In this document: positions 1 to 7,742 of the stretch, piece by piece
How positions within the stretch are numbered: the stretch's first letter is position 1
How the letters are laid out: every line of letters begins with the position of its first letter
Source of the DNA: an uncultured Gammaproteobacteria bacterium
GTDB lineage: Bacteria > Pseudomonadota > Gammaproteobacteria > SZUA-140
Reading direction: 5' to 3'
NCBI GenBank assembly: GCA_945787585.1
Contig: CALZIG010000214.1
Coordinates: 1 to 22,100 of the forward strand
DNA: 22,100 nt
Made by a program: the position numbers and the translations under genes
The notes under the pieces: model-generated
What the model saw: only the letters and a program-made list of their open reading frames with translations
What the model was told of the DNA's origin: nothing
Database searches by the model: none

Positions 1-57
1 ACTTTAATGCTAATTAACCCTTTAAACTGGAACGCACGTCTAAACAGCGTTACAGAC

Positions 58-723
58 TTATTTCATGAAGCCACATTGCTTATTCAAACAACACACCTCG
101 CAACGTGGTTTTGTCCGACAGAAATCCTTACCATGCACCACAATCAATGCATGGTATTCGTTATAGTGTGCAACACGTATTTCTGCGGTGATCTTCCTTT
201 TTATATCGATAAATTCAGTCTCGAATTTATCACGTAGTGCTTCATAACCGATCTTGTCATCGACCAAACCAAGGCGTGAGAATATCCGCCGGGTATAGGC
301 ATCTACCACAAAGACTGGGCGATTAAAGGCGTAGAGCATGATGTCATCTGCTGTCTCGGAACCAACACCATTAACTGATAGCAAGCCGTGACGAAGTGAT
401 TCGGTATCAAGTGCATTCAATGCATCGAATCCGTTCTGCGCCAGATACCAGTGACAGAAATTTTTCAGGCGCGTTGCTTTTACATTGAAATAGCCGGAAG
501 CACGGATCAGTTCGGCGAGTTGCTGATGCGGTAATCGATCAATCGTCTGCGGCGTTAGTTTTCGTTTCGCCCTGAGTTGTGCAATCGATTTTTCAACATT
601 GGTCCACGCGGTATTTTGCGTGAGGATTGCACCGACCATCACTTCGAATGGCGTCTCGGCCGGCCACCATTGCTGCGGGCCGTATTGGTTGAGTAGCTTT
701 TGGTAGACGGAAAAGAATGTCAA
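58..723 (-). CDS. Endonuclease III-like DNA glycosylase (HhH-GPD, 4Fe-4S)
   Basis: Predicted DNA base-excision glycosylase of the endonuclease III superfamily, about 221 residues. The helix-hairpin-helix reads VNGVGSETADD and is followed by VVDAYTRR, whose Asp is the conserved catalytic Asp. E. coli Nth has a Lys in the motif GVGRKTA; here that position is Glu, so a monofunctional glycosylase of the MagIII/Mig type is more likely than a true AP-lyase Nth. Four C-terminal cysteines spaced C-x5-C-x2-C-x5-C fit the iron-sulfur loop. The open frame extends to a GTG at 792, but that extension is encoded by an inverted repeat. I chose the TTG at 723, with AAGG eight bases upstream, so that the protein opens directly on the conserved WWPAETPFE region. 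It is the last gene of the minus-strand cluster, after rluB. Family assignment is firm; the substrate is unknown. Confidence 0.85.
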   Translation of the reverse strand: MTFFSVYQKLLNQYGPQQWWPAETPFEVMVGAILTQNTAWTNVEKSIAQLRAKRKLTPQTIDRLPHQQLAELIRASGYFNVKATRLKNFCHWYLAQNGFDALNALDTESLRHGLLSVNGVGSETADDIMLYAFNRPVFVVDAYTRRIFSRLGLVDDKIGYEALRDKFETEFIDIKRKITAEIRVAHYNEYHALIVVHGKDFCRTKPRCEVCCLNKQCGFMK

Positions 724-746
724 TGAAAAGACCTTATGACTTATAT

Positions 747-829
747 GTAGCCTGGGTTGAGCTTTAGGCGAAACTCGGGAGGGCTGTGCCACATCCCCCG
801 GGTTTCGCTATAAGCTCAGCCCGGGCTAC
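747..829. repeat. REP-like inverted pair (BIME-like hairpin)
   Basis: Two near-identical copies of a roughly 34-base element face each other (747-780 and 794-829), separated by about 13 bases. Each starts with a GTAG foot followed by a GC-rich imperfect palindrome with CCGGG-type ends (GTAGCC-GGG-TGAGCTT ... CGAAAC-CGGG). The arms differ at about six positions. A GTAG or GTGG foot on a short palindrome is the hallmark of REP elements mobilised by RAYT transposases. It lies between rluB and the glycosylase gene, where a strong RNA hairpin could end or stabilise the transcript. No other copy is seen in this window. Confidence 0.75.
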
Positions 830-850
830 TTTTGATTTTCACCATTGCCT

Positions 851-1747
851 TTATTTTCTTTTGGAAGCCGTCTTTTTCTTTCGGGCCACCGGCGTATGTC
901 CTTTAGGCTTAGCCCTTGGCCTGGTTTTCGGCTTATCATCCAGCTTCTTCGGAGTTGCGCGTGGATTAGCGCGCGTACGGCTTTCGGCACGGCCGTGCTT
1001 TTTTTCTATCGCGGGCATATCGACACTTCTCAACAGTTTATTGAGACTGACTTCATCAAGGTCTGTAAACTTACCTGCGGCCAGCCCACGCGGCAGTGTG
1101 ATATCACCAAAGCGCACCCGAATCAGACGACTCACCGTGATCCCCTGCGATTCCCACAGACGGCGCACTTCACGCTTGCGCCCTTCTTTAAGGATGACAT
1201 GGTACCAGTGGTTGGCCCCCTGTCCGCCGGCATCACGAATAGTATCGAATGACGCCTTACCATCGTCTAACTCGACCCCTTCACGCATCTGTTTAATCAT
1301 GTCACGGTCGACCTCCCCCAGCACACGCACGGCGTATTCTCGCTCGATGCCAGCCGAAGGGTGCATCAGTTTATTGGCCAGTTCACCGCTGGTGGTGAGT
1401 AACAGCAGGCCACTGGTATTGACATCCAGCCGACCGACCGACACCCAACGCCCACCACGCAGCTTTGGCAGGTTGTCATAAATCGTGGCGCGCCTTTCAG
1501 GGTCATTACGCGTGCATATTTCGCCCACCGGCTTGTGATAGATGATCACTTTGAGTGGCAGTTCCTGTTTATATTTCAGGCGAAGCTGTTTGCCATCGAG
1601 CATCACCCGATCATCTTCGGTGATATGGATGCCTAACGTGGCGACTTTACCATTGACGTTGATACGCCCTTCCTGCACCCACGCCTCGACCTGACGACGC
1701 GAACCGTGGCCGGCCTGCGCCAACGCCTTCTGAATACGCTCACTCAT
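851..1747 (-). CDS. rluB: 23S rRNA pseudouridine synthase RluB
   Basis: Cytosolic enzyme that isomerises a uridine of 23S rRNA to pseudouridine (U2605 in E. coli). The first 55 or so residues are an S4 RNA-binding domain. The catalytic domain follows, with GRLDVNTSG containing the catalytic Asp near residue 108, and with the RsuA/RluB/E/F-type stretch KEGRKREVRR toward its end. The last 50 or so residues are a Lys/Arg/Pro-rich tail, probably disordered and rRNA-binding. The ATG follows the scpB stop by nine bases, with AGG about a dozen bases upstream, so it is probably translated from the scpAB transcript. The scpA-scpB-rluB order is a common gammaproteobacterial arrangement and favours RluB over RluE or RluF. 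Confidence 0.93.
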   Translation of the reverse strand: MSERIQKALAQAGHGSRRQVEAWVQEGRINVNGKVATLGIHITEDDRVMLDGKQLRLKYKQELPLKVIIYHKPVGEICTRNDPERRATIYDNLPKLRGGRWVSVGRLDVNTSGLLLLTTSGELANKLMHPSAGIEREYAVRVLGEVDRDMIKQMREGVELDDGKASFDTIRDAGGQGANHWYHVILKEGRKREVRRLWESQGITVSRLIRVRFGDITLPRGLAAGKFTDLDEVSLNKLLRSVDMPAIEKKHGRAESRTRANPRATPKKLDDKPKTRPRAKPKGHTPVARKKKTASKRK

Positions 1748-1756
1748 TAAATTAGT

Positions 1757-2677
1757 TCAACCTGCCCTTGCGGCTAGCGGATCTTCATCATCCGTTTGTT
1801 CATCATTGATTAATGCGGCGGCTGTTTCTGACTCGTGTTCAGTCACATCGATATCAGTGTTGGTATCTTCGATATCAGCACTGTTGCTTTCTTCTATGTG
1901 GCTTTCTTCTGTATTGTTGTCATCAACATCGCTCGCTTCATTCGATAGTTCTGCCTGCTCGCTCGTCACCGCCGCCTGCTCGGCGACTGCCGCTGGCTCG
2001 TCCGTATCAACGTCAACGGTGCTGGCCGGTGCGTCGTCATCTGACGCATCGCCTTCTAGTGCTTCGATAGTCTCGGCATTCGCGGCCGCTTCACCGCCGG
2101 TGATCACCTTTAATTCCATCTCGCTCTGAATCGAATCAAGGCTGCGAATTTCCGCCAGCGGTGGTAGCTCACTGAGACTTTTAAGATTGAAGTAATCAAG
2201 GAACTGTCGCGTGGTGCCATATAACGCTGGTTTACCGGGGACATCGCGATGCCCCACTACACGCACCCATTCCCGTTCCAGCAAGGTCTTGATGATCGAT
2301 GAACTGACCGCGACGCCACGCACATCTTCAATCTCAGCACGCGTCACCGGCTGGCGATAGACAATCAGCGAAAGTGTCTCGAGCAGCGCACGCGAATAAC
2401 GTGACGGACGTTCGACATCAAGGCGCGAGAGCCAGTGCGAAAGATCCTGCCGGGCCTGATAGCGGTAGCCGCTCGCAACCTCTTTCAATTCAATACCACG
2501 CGCTTCACACTCCGCTTCCAACTGCGTCAGCACTTCTCTAATCTCTTCGCGGCCGATCTGTTCATCCTCAGTAAAGAGGCGCAGCAGATACTCCATTGAG
2601 GCAGGTGAGTCCGCGGTCATAATCGCGGCCTCGATAATATTTTTAAGCTGTGTTTGATTCATTGGGCTCGTGAACAT
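1757..2677 (-). CDS. scpB: Segregation and condensation protein B, long acidic tail
   Basis: Winged-helix subunit of the SMC-ScpAB (or MksB-like) chromosome condensation complex; it dimerises and binds ScpA. Residues 1 to about 185 match the family core, including RYSRALLETLSLIVYRQPVTR and RGVAVSSSIIKTLLEREWV. ScpB proteins are usually about 200 residues; this one has 306. The extra 110 residues are almost entirely acidic and small residues (Asp, Glu, Ser, Ala, Thr) and should be disordered. The start overlaps the scpA end by about 35 bases and has AAAGG nine bases upstream. A second ATG at 2662 is possible but has a poorer ribosome site. No smc gene is in the window. Confidence 0.92.
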   Translation of the reverse strand: MFTSPMNQTQLKNIIEAAIMTADSPASMEYLLRLFTEDEQIGREEIREVLTQLEAECEARGIELKEVASGYRYQARQDLSHWLSRLDVERPSRYSRALLETLSLIVYRQPVTRAEIEDVRGVAVSSSIIKTLLEREWVRVVGHRDVPGKPALYGTTRQFLDYFNLKSLSELPPLAEIRSLDSIQSEMELKVITGGEAAANAETIEALEGDASDDDAPASTVDVDTDEPAAVAEQAAVTSEQAELSNEASDVDDNNTEESHIEESNSADIEDTNTDIDVTEHESETAAALINDEQTDDEDPLAARAG

Positions 2678-3536
2678 GTTGGGGTGCCTTTACGTAAATA
2701 GGGCCATAGTTTTCAGTTTGTACCAGTTCCAGTAGTGATTCTTTCACCAGCTCAAGGATGGCCAGTAGTGAGACCACGACGCCCATGCGCCCTTCTTTCA
2801 GGGTAAACAGGGCAGAGAATTCAGTAAATTTTTCAGTGTTGACCATCCCCAGCACTTCCGTCATGCGCTCTCGCACAGAGAGCGGTTCCATTTTAATCTG
2901 ATGATGGGTGTACATGTCTGCCCGCGCCATGATTTCCTGAAAGGCGAGCAGAATCTCCTGTAATTCGACCTGCGCCTCGATCCTCACCACTTTGCTCTCG
3001 GGGGCCTTCACCGTAATGGGCAGGATATCGCGATCCACCCGCGGCATCGCTTCAATTTCTTCCGCCGACTGTTTGAAGCGCTCGTACTCCTGCAGACGCC
3101 GGATCAGTTCCGCTCGCGGATCGTCTTCATCGTCCACTTCAACCGGGCGCGGCAACAACATCCGTGATTTGATCTCCGCCAGCATCGCCGCCATCACCAG
3201 ATACTCCGCGGCCAGCTCAAGGTGTAGCTCCTTCATCAGCTCAACATAGACCATGTACTGACGGGTGATCTCGGCAATCGGGATATTGAGGATATCGAGG
3301 TTCTGACGCTTGATCAGATAGAGCAGTAGATCGAGCGGTCCTTCGAATGCCTCCAGAAAGACTTCCAGTGCATCCGGTGGAATATAAAGATCCTGCGGCG
3401 GCTCGCTTATGCTCTTGCCCTGCACGATGGCAAATGGCATCTCCTGCTGCGAAGGGCGCGACGCGACGGCTGCTTCCTCCACATCGACTCCGCTATCTAC
3501 AGCAGTATTTATGTCAGGATTCACATTAGAAACCAT
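2643..3536 (-). CDS. scpA: Segregation and condensation protein A
   Basis: Kleisin-like subunit that bridges SMC heads together with ScpB during chromosome condensation and segregation. The family signature FEGPLDLLLYLIKRQNLDI lies around residues 64-82, followed by LAAEYLVMAAMLAEIKSRMLL, and the C-terminal winged helix includes VVVSLLAILELVKE. The protein is 297 residues; the first 55 are a variable, probably unstructured leader rich in Val, Asp, Glu and Ser. It overlaps scpB, which suggests coupled synthesis of the two partners, and follows trpS after a 29-base gap. The start is an ATG. Confidence 0.94.
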   Translation of the reverse strand: MVSNVNPDINTAVDSGVDVEEAAVASRPSQQEMPFAIVQGKSISEPPQDLYIPPDALEVFLEAFEGPLDLLLYLIKRQNLDILNIPIAEITRQYMVYVELMKELHLELAAEYLVMAAMLAEIKSRMLLPRPVEVDDEDDPRAELIRRLQEYERFKQSAEEIEAMPRVDRDILPITVKAPESKVVRIEAQVELQEILLAFQEIMARADMYTHHQIKMEPLSVRERMTEVLGMVNTEKFTEFSALFTLKEGRMGVVVSLLAILELVKESLLELVQTENYGPIYVKAPQHVHEPNESNTA

Positions 3537-3565
3537 AATAGATAGAATTCATAACTGGTTGATTA

Positions 3566-4783
3566 TTAATTACTTGCAAATCCCATCACCTCTCGCACTT
3601 CATCCAGTGTGTCACGCGCTACTTCGCGCGCACGTTCACTCCCTTCAGCAATGATATTCCGCACCAGCTTAGGATTCTGAACATACTCCAGCGCTCGCTC
3701 GTGGATCGGTGCCTGTTCTGCTATTACAGCATCGATAACCGGTTGTTTGCAATCGATACAACCAATCCCGGCGCTACGGCACCCTTCAACCACCCACTCG
3801 CGCACTTCATCAGAGGAATAGATCTGATGAAAGCCCCAGACTGGACAGACCTCAGGATTACCCGGATCAGTCCGCCGCACCCGCGCGGGATCCGTCTGCA
3901 TCGTGCGTAGCGTCTTCTCCACCACTTCCGGCGCTTCACGCAGACCAATGGTGTTGCCGTACGATTTGGACATCTTCTGCCCATCAAGCCCTGGCATCTT
4001 TGCAGTCGGGGTCAATAGCGCCTGCGGCTCAGGCAAAATAATTTTACCGCCGCCCTCTAAATAGCCAAACAGGCGTTCGCGATCACCGAGCGTAATGTTC
4101 TGCTGTGTCTCTAATAATGCGCGCGCCTTTTCTAGAGATTCATAATCACCTTTCTCCTGATAATTCTTACGCAAACTATTGTAAAGCTTGGAATTCTTTT
4201 TTCCAATCTTCTTAATTGCCAGCTCGGCCCTTTCGGCAAAGTCTGGCTCACGCCCGTAGAGATGGTTGAAGCGTCGCGCCACTTCACGTGTCAGTTCAAC
4301 ATGCGCCACCTGATCCTCACCGACCGGCACCTGCGATGCTTTGTAGATCAGGATATCGGCGCTCTGCAATAATGGGTAGCCGAGAAAACCAAAGGTATCG
4401 AGGTCTTTCTCTTTCAGCTTCTCCTGCTGATCTTTATAGCTTGGCACGCGCTCCAACCAGCCCAACGGGGTGATCATAGAGAGCAACAGGTGCAGCTCTG
4501 CATGCTCGGGCACGCGCGATTGAATAAAGAGATTTGCCGCGCCGGGATTGACCCCAGCGGCCAGCCAGTCGACCACCATCTCCCAGACGCTGTCACTAAT
4601 CAGTGCGGTATTTTCATACTCTGTGGTCAGTGCATGCCAGTCTGCGACAAAGAAAAAACACTCATATTCGTGCTGTAACTTCACCCAGTTTTTCAAAACA
4701 CCGTGATAGTGCCCCAGGTGCAATCTGCCCGTCGGGCGCATCCCAGAGAGCACACGGTTTTTTTGAGAAGCCGTAGTAATCAA
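3566..4783 (-). CDS. trpS: Tryptophanyl-tRNA synthetase (long form, TTG start)
   Basis: Class I aminoacyl-tRNA synthetase that charges tRNA-Trp. The HIGH-type motif is HLGHYHG near residue 23, and the KMSKS loop is GQKMSKSYGNT near residue 270. The protein is 405 residues against about 334 in E. coli. The extra length is mostly a charged insertion between LAIKKIGKKNSKLYN and the KMSKS loop, as in the long TrpS forms of several gammaproteobacteria. Translation appears to start at TTG: AGAGGA sits seven bases upstream and there is no ATG until codon 16, inside the first conserved strand. It lies between the M50 protease gene and scpA, all on the same strand. Confidence 0.95.
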   Translation of the reverse strand: MITTASQKNRVLSGMRPTGRLHLGHYHGVLKNWVKLQHEYECFFFVADWHALTTEYENTALISDSVWEMVVDWLAAGVNPGAANLFIQSRVPEHAELHLLLSMITPLGWLERVPSYKDQQEKLKEKDLDTFGFLGYPLLQSADILIYKASQVPVGEDQVAHVELTREVARRFNHLYGREPDFAERAELAIKKIGKKNSKLYNSLRKNYQEKGDYESLEKARALLETQQNITLGDRERLFGYLEGGGKIILPEPQALLTPTAKMPGLDGQKMSKSYGNTIGLREAPEVVEKTLRTMQTDPARVRRTDPGNPEVCPVWGFHQIYSSDEVREWVVEGCRSAGIGCIDCKQPVIDAVIAEQAPIHERALEYVQNPKLVRNIIAEGSERAREVARDTLDEVREVMGFASN

Positions 4784-4820
4784 TCAATTATCCTCTTAAT
4801 TTAAACAAAAGCTTTTACTT

Positions 4821-5480
4821 TTAAAGGCCAAACAGCATGAATAGCTGAGTTTGCAGATAGTTGATCGGCGGCCATAGAACCTTGCCCAATACACCCGTTA
4901 CCATCAACCCCAGCAGAATAACAAAACCCCAGCGCTCAAGCTGATTAAACTGCCAAGAGAGTTTATCTGGCAGTAGTGAGGCAACAATCCGCCCACCATC
5001 AAGCGGCGGCAATGGCAACAGATTTAGCACCATCAAAATAAGATTGATGGTAATCCCGGCGCCTCCCATATACATCAATGGCAGTGCGATCATCTCGGCA
5101 CTGCCAGCCGTCGCCAGCACCAGTCCCAATTTCAGGATCGCTGCCCACAGCAGTGCCATCAGCAGGTTACTCATCGGCCCTGCCAATGCGACCAGCACCA
5201 TGTCTCGCTTCGGATTGCGTAGATTTTCCCAGGTCACCGGCACCGGTTTTGCCCATCCAAAGATAAAGCCGCCCATCAGCAGCAACAGCCCGGGGACTAA
5301 AAGGGTACCAATGGGATCGATATGTTTAATCGGATTGAGCGTCAGTCGGCCCATCATCATCGCCGTCTTGTCACCCAGTCGCAGCGCCATCCAGCCATGT
5401 GCCACTTCATGCACTGTGATTGCCAATAGCACCGGGAGTGCCCAGGCGGCAATGCGTTGAACCACGCTTAAATCATCCAT
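4821..5480 (-). CDS. Site-2-protease family (M50) membrane metalloprotease
   Basis: Integral membrane zinc metalloprotease of the rhomboid-like-size M50 group, 219 residues with several hydrophobic segments. The zinc motif HEVAH lies at residues 24-28. The third ligand lies in NLLPLPPLDGG, with Asp near 161, and NPIKHIDPIGT is the usual intervening signature. There is no PDZ domain, unlike RseP. It sits between yciO and trpS on the same strand, a frequently conserved position. No convincing ribosome site precedes the ATG; instead a perfect TATAAT lies seven bases upstream, so a start with little or no leader is possible. The natural substrate cannot be told from sequence. Confidence 0.88.
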   Translation of the reverse strand: MDDLSVVQRIAAWALPVLLAITVHEVAHGWMALRLGDKTAMMMGRLTLNPIKHIDPIGTLLVPGLLLLMGGFIFGWAKPVPVTWENLRNPKRDMVLVALAGPMSNLLMALLWAAILKLGLVLATAGSAEMIALPLMYMGGAGITINLILMVLNLLPLPPLDGGRIVASLLPDKLSWQFNQLERWGFVILLGLMVTGVLGKVLWPPINYLQTQLFMLFGL

Positions 5481-5486
5481 GAGGCG

Positions 5487-5520
5487 ATTATAACCTTATT
5501 ACTACGATGATTTTAATCAT
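5487..5520 (-). promoter_or_regulatory. Candidate promoter and FNR/CRP-like dyad upstream of the M50 protease
   Basis: On the minus strand a perfect TATAAT (5492-5487) ends six bases before the protease ATG. A 14-base perfect palindrome, ATGATTTTAATCAT on the plus strand (5507-5520), covers the place where a -35 box would sit. Its half-sites differ by one base each from the FNR consensus TTGAT-N4-ATCAA. No good -35 hexamer is present, which would suit an activated or repressed promoter. This is inference from pattern only. Confidence 0.3.
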
Positions 5521-5530
5521 TAATGGGCGA

Positions 5531-6151
5531 TCAGCCTTCGACGACCGAAGGATCTCCTTTACCACGACGCACCACCACAGGCGCTTCGCCCGTCAGGTCG
5601 ATCACCGTACTCGGCTCATAACCGCCCCAGCCGCCGTCGATAATCAGATCGACCAACTTGCCAAGCTGCTCACTCATCTCTTCCGGGTCGGCCAGCGGCG
5701 CTTCGTCACCCGGCATCGTCAACGTAACGCTCATCATCGGTTCGCCCATCGCCTCCAGCAGCGCCTGCGTGATCGGATGCTCCGGCACCCGCAGTCCAAT
5801 ACTCTTGCGTTTCGGATGCTGCAAGCGGCGCGGCACCTCACGCGAGGCCTCAAGAATAAAAGTGTAAGGCCCCGGTGTCAGCGACTTCAGCAGTCGAAAC
5901 ACCTGGTTATCGACGCGCGCGTAAGTGGAGAGCTCCGAAAGATCACGGCAGATCAAGGTGAAATTATGCTGATCATCCAGCGCACGAATACGACGAATAC
6001 GATCCATCGCTGACTTGTTACCAATCTCACAGCCGAGGGCGTAACAGGAGTCCGTCGGATAGACGACCACCCCACCGCTACGAATAATGGCGACGGCCTG
6101 ATTAATCAGGCGCAGCTGGGGAGTCTCGTTATGAATTCTTAGATACTGCAT
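5531..6151 (-). CDS. yciO: YciO, Sua5/TsaC-like nucleotide-binding protein
   Basis: Member of the Sua5/YciO/YrdC fold, related to TsaC, which makes L-threonylcarbamoyl-AMP for t6A tRNA modification. At 206 residues it has the length of E. coli YciO. Visible family motifs are VVYPTDSCYALGC near residue 30, RIRRIR, LTPGPYTFIL and KSIGLRVPEHP, and a GGYEPSTVIDL phosphate-binding stretch near the C-terminus. The neighbours (RNase AM upstream, M50 protease and trpS downstream) match YciO rather than the essential TsaC. The gap to the preceding gene is an AT-rich 72 bases. The exact physiological role of YciO is less certain than that of TsaC. Confidence 0.9.
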   Translation of the reverse strand: MQYLRIHNETPQLRLINQAVAIIRSGGVVVYPTDSCYALGCEIGNKSAMDRIRRIRALDDQHNFTLICRDLSELSTYARVDNQVFRLLKSLTPGPYTFILEASREVPRRLQHPKRKSIGLRVPEHPITQALLEAMGEPMMSVTLTMPGDEAPLADPEEMSEQLGKLVDLIIDGGWGGYEPSTVIDLTGEAPVVVRRGKGDPSVVEG

Positions 6152-6223
6152 AAAAACAACAACCTAATATTTCTTTGTTATATTTTAATTTAACTTTTAA
6201 TCGACGAATTACATGTAAATCAA

Positions 6224-7078
6224 CTACTGCCAATCTCGCCAAACTGGAGGACACCCCGCTGGCAAGGGGTGAACTTTACCCAACTTTGCCCAACTATTAT
6301 GAGGGGAGTGAAAATCAGAACCGACGGACCCTAGCAGTCCAATCTCTTCCGCATACCCCGCCATCAGATGCGCCTCTTCTGCATTGTGGCTACTACAGGT
6401 GACTTCGAGCGCCGCGCCATCCAGCGCCTTAAAATCTAGCAGGAACTCACGGAACAGCGTGCGACTCATTTTGTACCGTGCGGGATGTGCCACCACGGCC
6501 TGGCCACCCGCGCCGTGAATCCAGCCGAGTGCCTCTTCTAATGAGGCCCATTCGCACGGCTCATAACAGCGCTTGCCCTTCACCAGGTACTTTTTAAAGG
6601 CCTGCTGAATATCGCGGACCTCGCGCCGCTCCACCAGATACATCGCAAAATGGAGACGACCCACCACCCCGCTGGCCAAACCACAGGCACCAGCGTAGAC
6701 ATCGGGCATGCCGATCTTCTCAAAACGAGCGCCAATCGCCTCTGCACGCTGTTGCCGTTTCACCCGCAATTCTGCGAGCCCCTGTTGAAGCGGCGGAAAA
6801 TTGCGGTCAATGCCGAGCCCCACAATGTGGATCAAACGTTTGCGCCAACTCACCGAGATCTCAATGCCGGGGACAAAATCGATCCCCACTTCCGCCGCCG
6901 CAGCCGCAGCTTCGAGATGCCCATCGGTACTGTCGTGGTCGGTCAACGCTAGCACATCGACACCACTCTCTGCCGCCAGATGCACCAGTGCCGTTGGGCT
7001 CAATACGCCATCAGAGGCGGTTGAGTGGCTATGAAGATCGTAACAAATTGAGGACAAGGCCTTGATTCCTGTTTTCAC
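6224..7078 (-). CDS. rnm: PHP-domain phosphoesterase, RNase AM (YciV/TrpH type)
   Basis: Cytosolic metal-dependent PHP hydrolase. E. coli YciV (RNase AM) is a 5'-3' exoribonuclease that matures the 5' ends of rRNA, and it also acts on nucleoside 3',5'-bisphosphates. Metal-ligand motifs in order are DLHSHSTASDG (from residue 14), LALTDHDS, PGIEIS, VVAHPARY and GSDFHSP. The length of 284 residues is typical. The longest frame starts at GTG (7078) with only GAG upstream. A TTG at 7057 with CAGGA nine bases upstream would place the start just before the DLHSHS strand and is a real alternative. It is the first gene of the minus-strand cluster and is divergent from yciB. Confidence 0.9.
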   Translation of the reverse strand: MKTGIKALSSICYDLHSHSTASDGVLSPTALVHLAAESGVDVLALTDHDSTDGHLEAAAAAAEVGIDFVPGIEISVSWRKRLIHIVGLGIDRNFPPLQQGLAELRVKRQQRAEAIGARFEKIGMPDVYAGACGLASGVVGRLHFAMYLVERREVRDIQQAFKKYLVKGKRCYEPCEWASLEEALGWIHGAGGQAVVAHPARYKMSRTLFREFLLDFKALDGAALEVTCSSHNAEEAHLMAGYAEEIGLLGSVGSDFHSPHNSWAKLGKVHPLPAGCPPVWRDWQ

Positions 7079-7099
7079 GTGTTATACTCGGTTTCCAGC

Positions 7100-7112
7100 G
7101 GCATATTATGCC
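7100..7112. promoter_or_regulatory. 13-base palindrome in the rnm-yciB divergent region
   Basis: GGCATATTATGCC is a perfect inverted repeat with six-base arms and one central base. It lies in the 106-base spacer between the divergent starts of rnm and yciB, 22 bases upstream of the rnm GTG. The position suits a shared operator, but no matching regulator is encoded nearby and only this copy was noticed. Confidence 0.25.
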
Positions 7113-7184
7113 ACGTCTGCTGACAACACGCCGACTATCATTTAATTTAGCTTATTCAGAACCGAATAAAAACAGACGACACTT

Positions 7185-7742
7185 ATGAAATTTCTTGCCG
7201 ATTTTTTCCCGGTTTTACTCTTTTTTATCGCCTATAAGGTGTACGATATTTACGTTGCCACCGCCGTCGCGATCGCCGCATCGTTTGCACAGGTGACGAT
7301 TCACTGGATCCGCCACCGCCGCTTCGAAAATATGCATCTGGTCACGCTCGCCATTATGGTTGTCTTTGGCGGTGCTACTCTATTCTTACAGGATGAAATG
7401 TTTATCAAATGGAAGCCGACCGTAATTAACTGGGTCTTTGGCGCAGTATTTCTCGGCAGTCACTTCATCGGTGAAAAGACCATCATTCAACGCATGATGG
7501 GGCAGGCGATGACGTTGCCACAACCGATCTGGCTCAAGCTTAACGTCAGTTGGATACTGTTTTTTGTCATCATCGGCTTTGTGAACCTCTATGTGGTCTA
7601 TAATTTTGATACTGACACCTGGGTCAACTTCAAACTCTTTGGACTTATGGGACTGACGATTGCCTTTGTGATGCTGCAAATTCCCTTTCTCACCAAATAC
7701 ATCAAACCGGATGAAGATGACAATAATGGAGAAAAACCGTAA
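7185..7742 (+). CDS. yciB: Inner membrane septation protein YciB (IspZ)
   Basis: Polytopic inner-membrane protein linked to cell-envelope synthesis and septation; in E. coli it interacts with elongation and division proteins. It has 185 residues and about five hydrophobic helices. The start [18 protein letters not shown] is characteristic of the family, as are [18 protein letters not shown] and the central [13 protein letters not shown]. The stop shares bases with the next gene's start (TAATG), so yciB and yciI are probably translated together. No clear Shine-Dalgarno is seen, but the N-terminus leaves no doubt about the start. Confidence 0.95.
   Translation: MKFLADFFPVLLFFIAYKVYDIYVATAVAIAASFAQVTIHWIRHRRFENMHLVTLAIMVVFGGATLFLQDEMFIKWKPTVINWVFGAVFLGSHFIGEKTIIQRMMGQAMTLPQPIWLKLNVSWILFFVIIGFVNLYVVYNFDTDTWVNFKLFGLMGLTIAFVMLQIPFLTKYIKPDEDDNNGEKP

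Noticed and set aside
786..1481. A 231-codon plus-strand frame opposite rluB
   Set aside because: It is antisense to a clearly conserved gene, has low-complexity Ser/Arg/Leu-rich content, and has no recognisable motif or ribosome site.
1806..2129. Plus-strand frames opposite the scpB tail, rich in Ser, Val and Ala
   Set aside because: They mirror the repetitive acidic-codon composition of the scpB tail on the other strand and have no independent coding signal.
4784..4820. Possible T-box or attenuator controlling trpS
   Set aside because: The upstream gap is only 37 bases and shows no leader peptide with Trp codons or T-box element.
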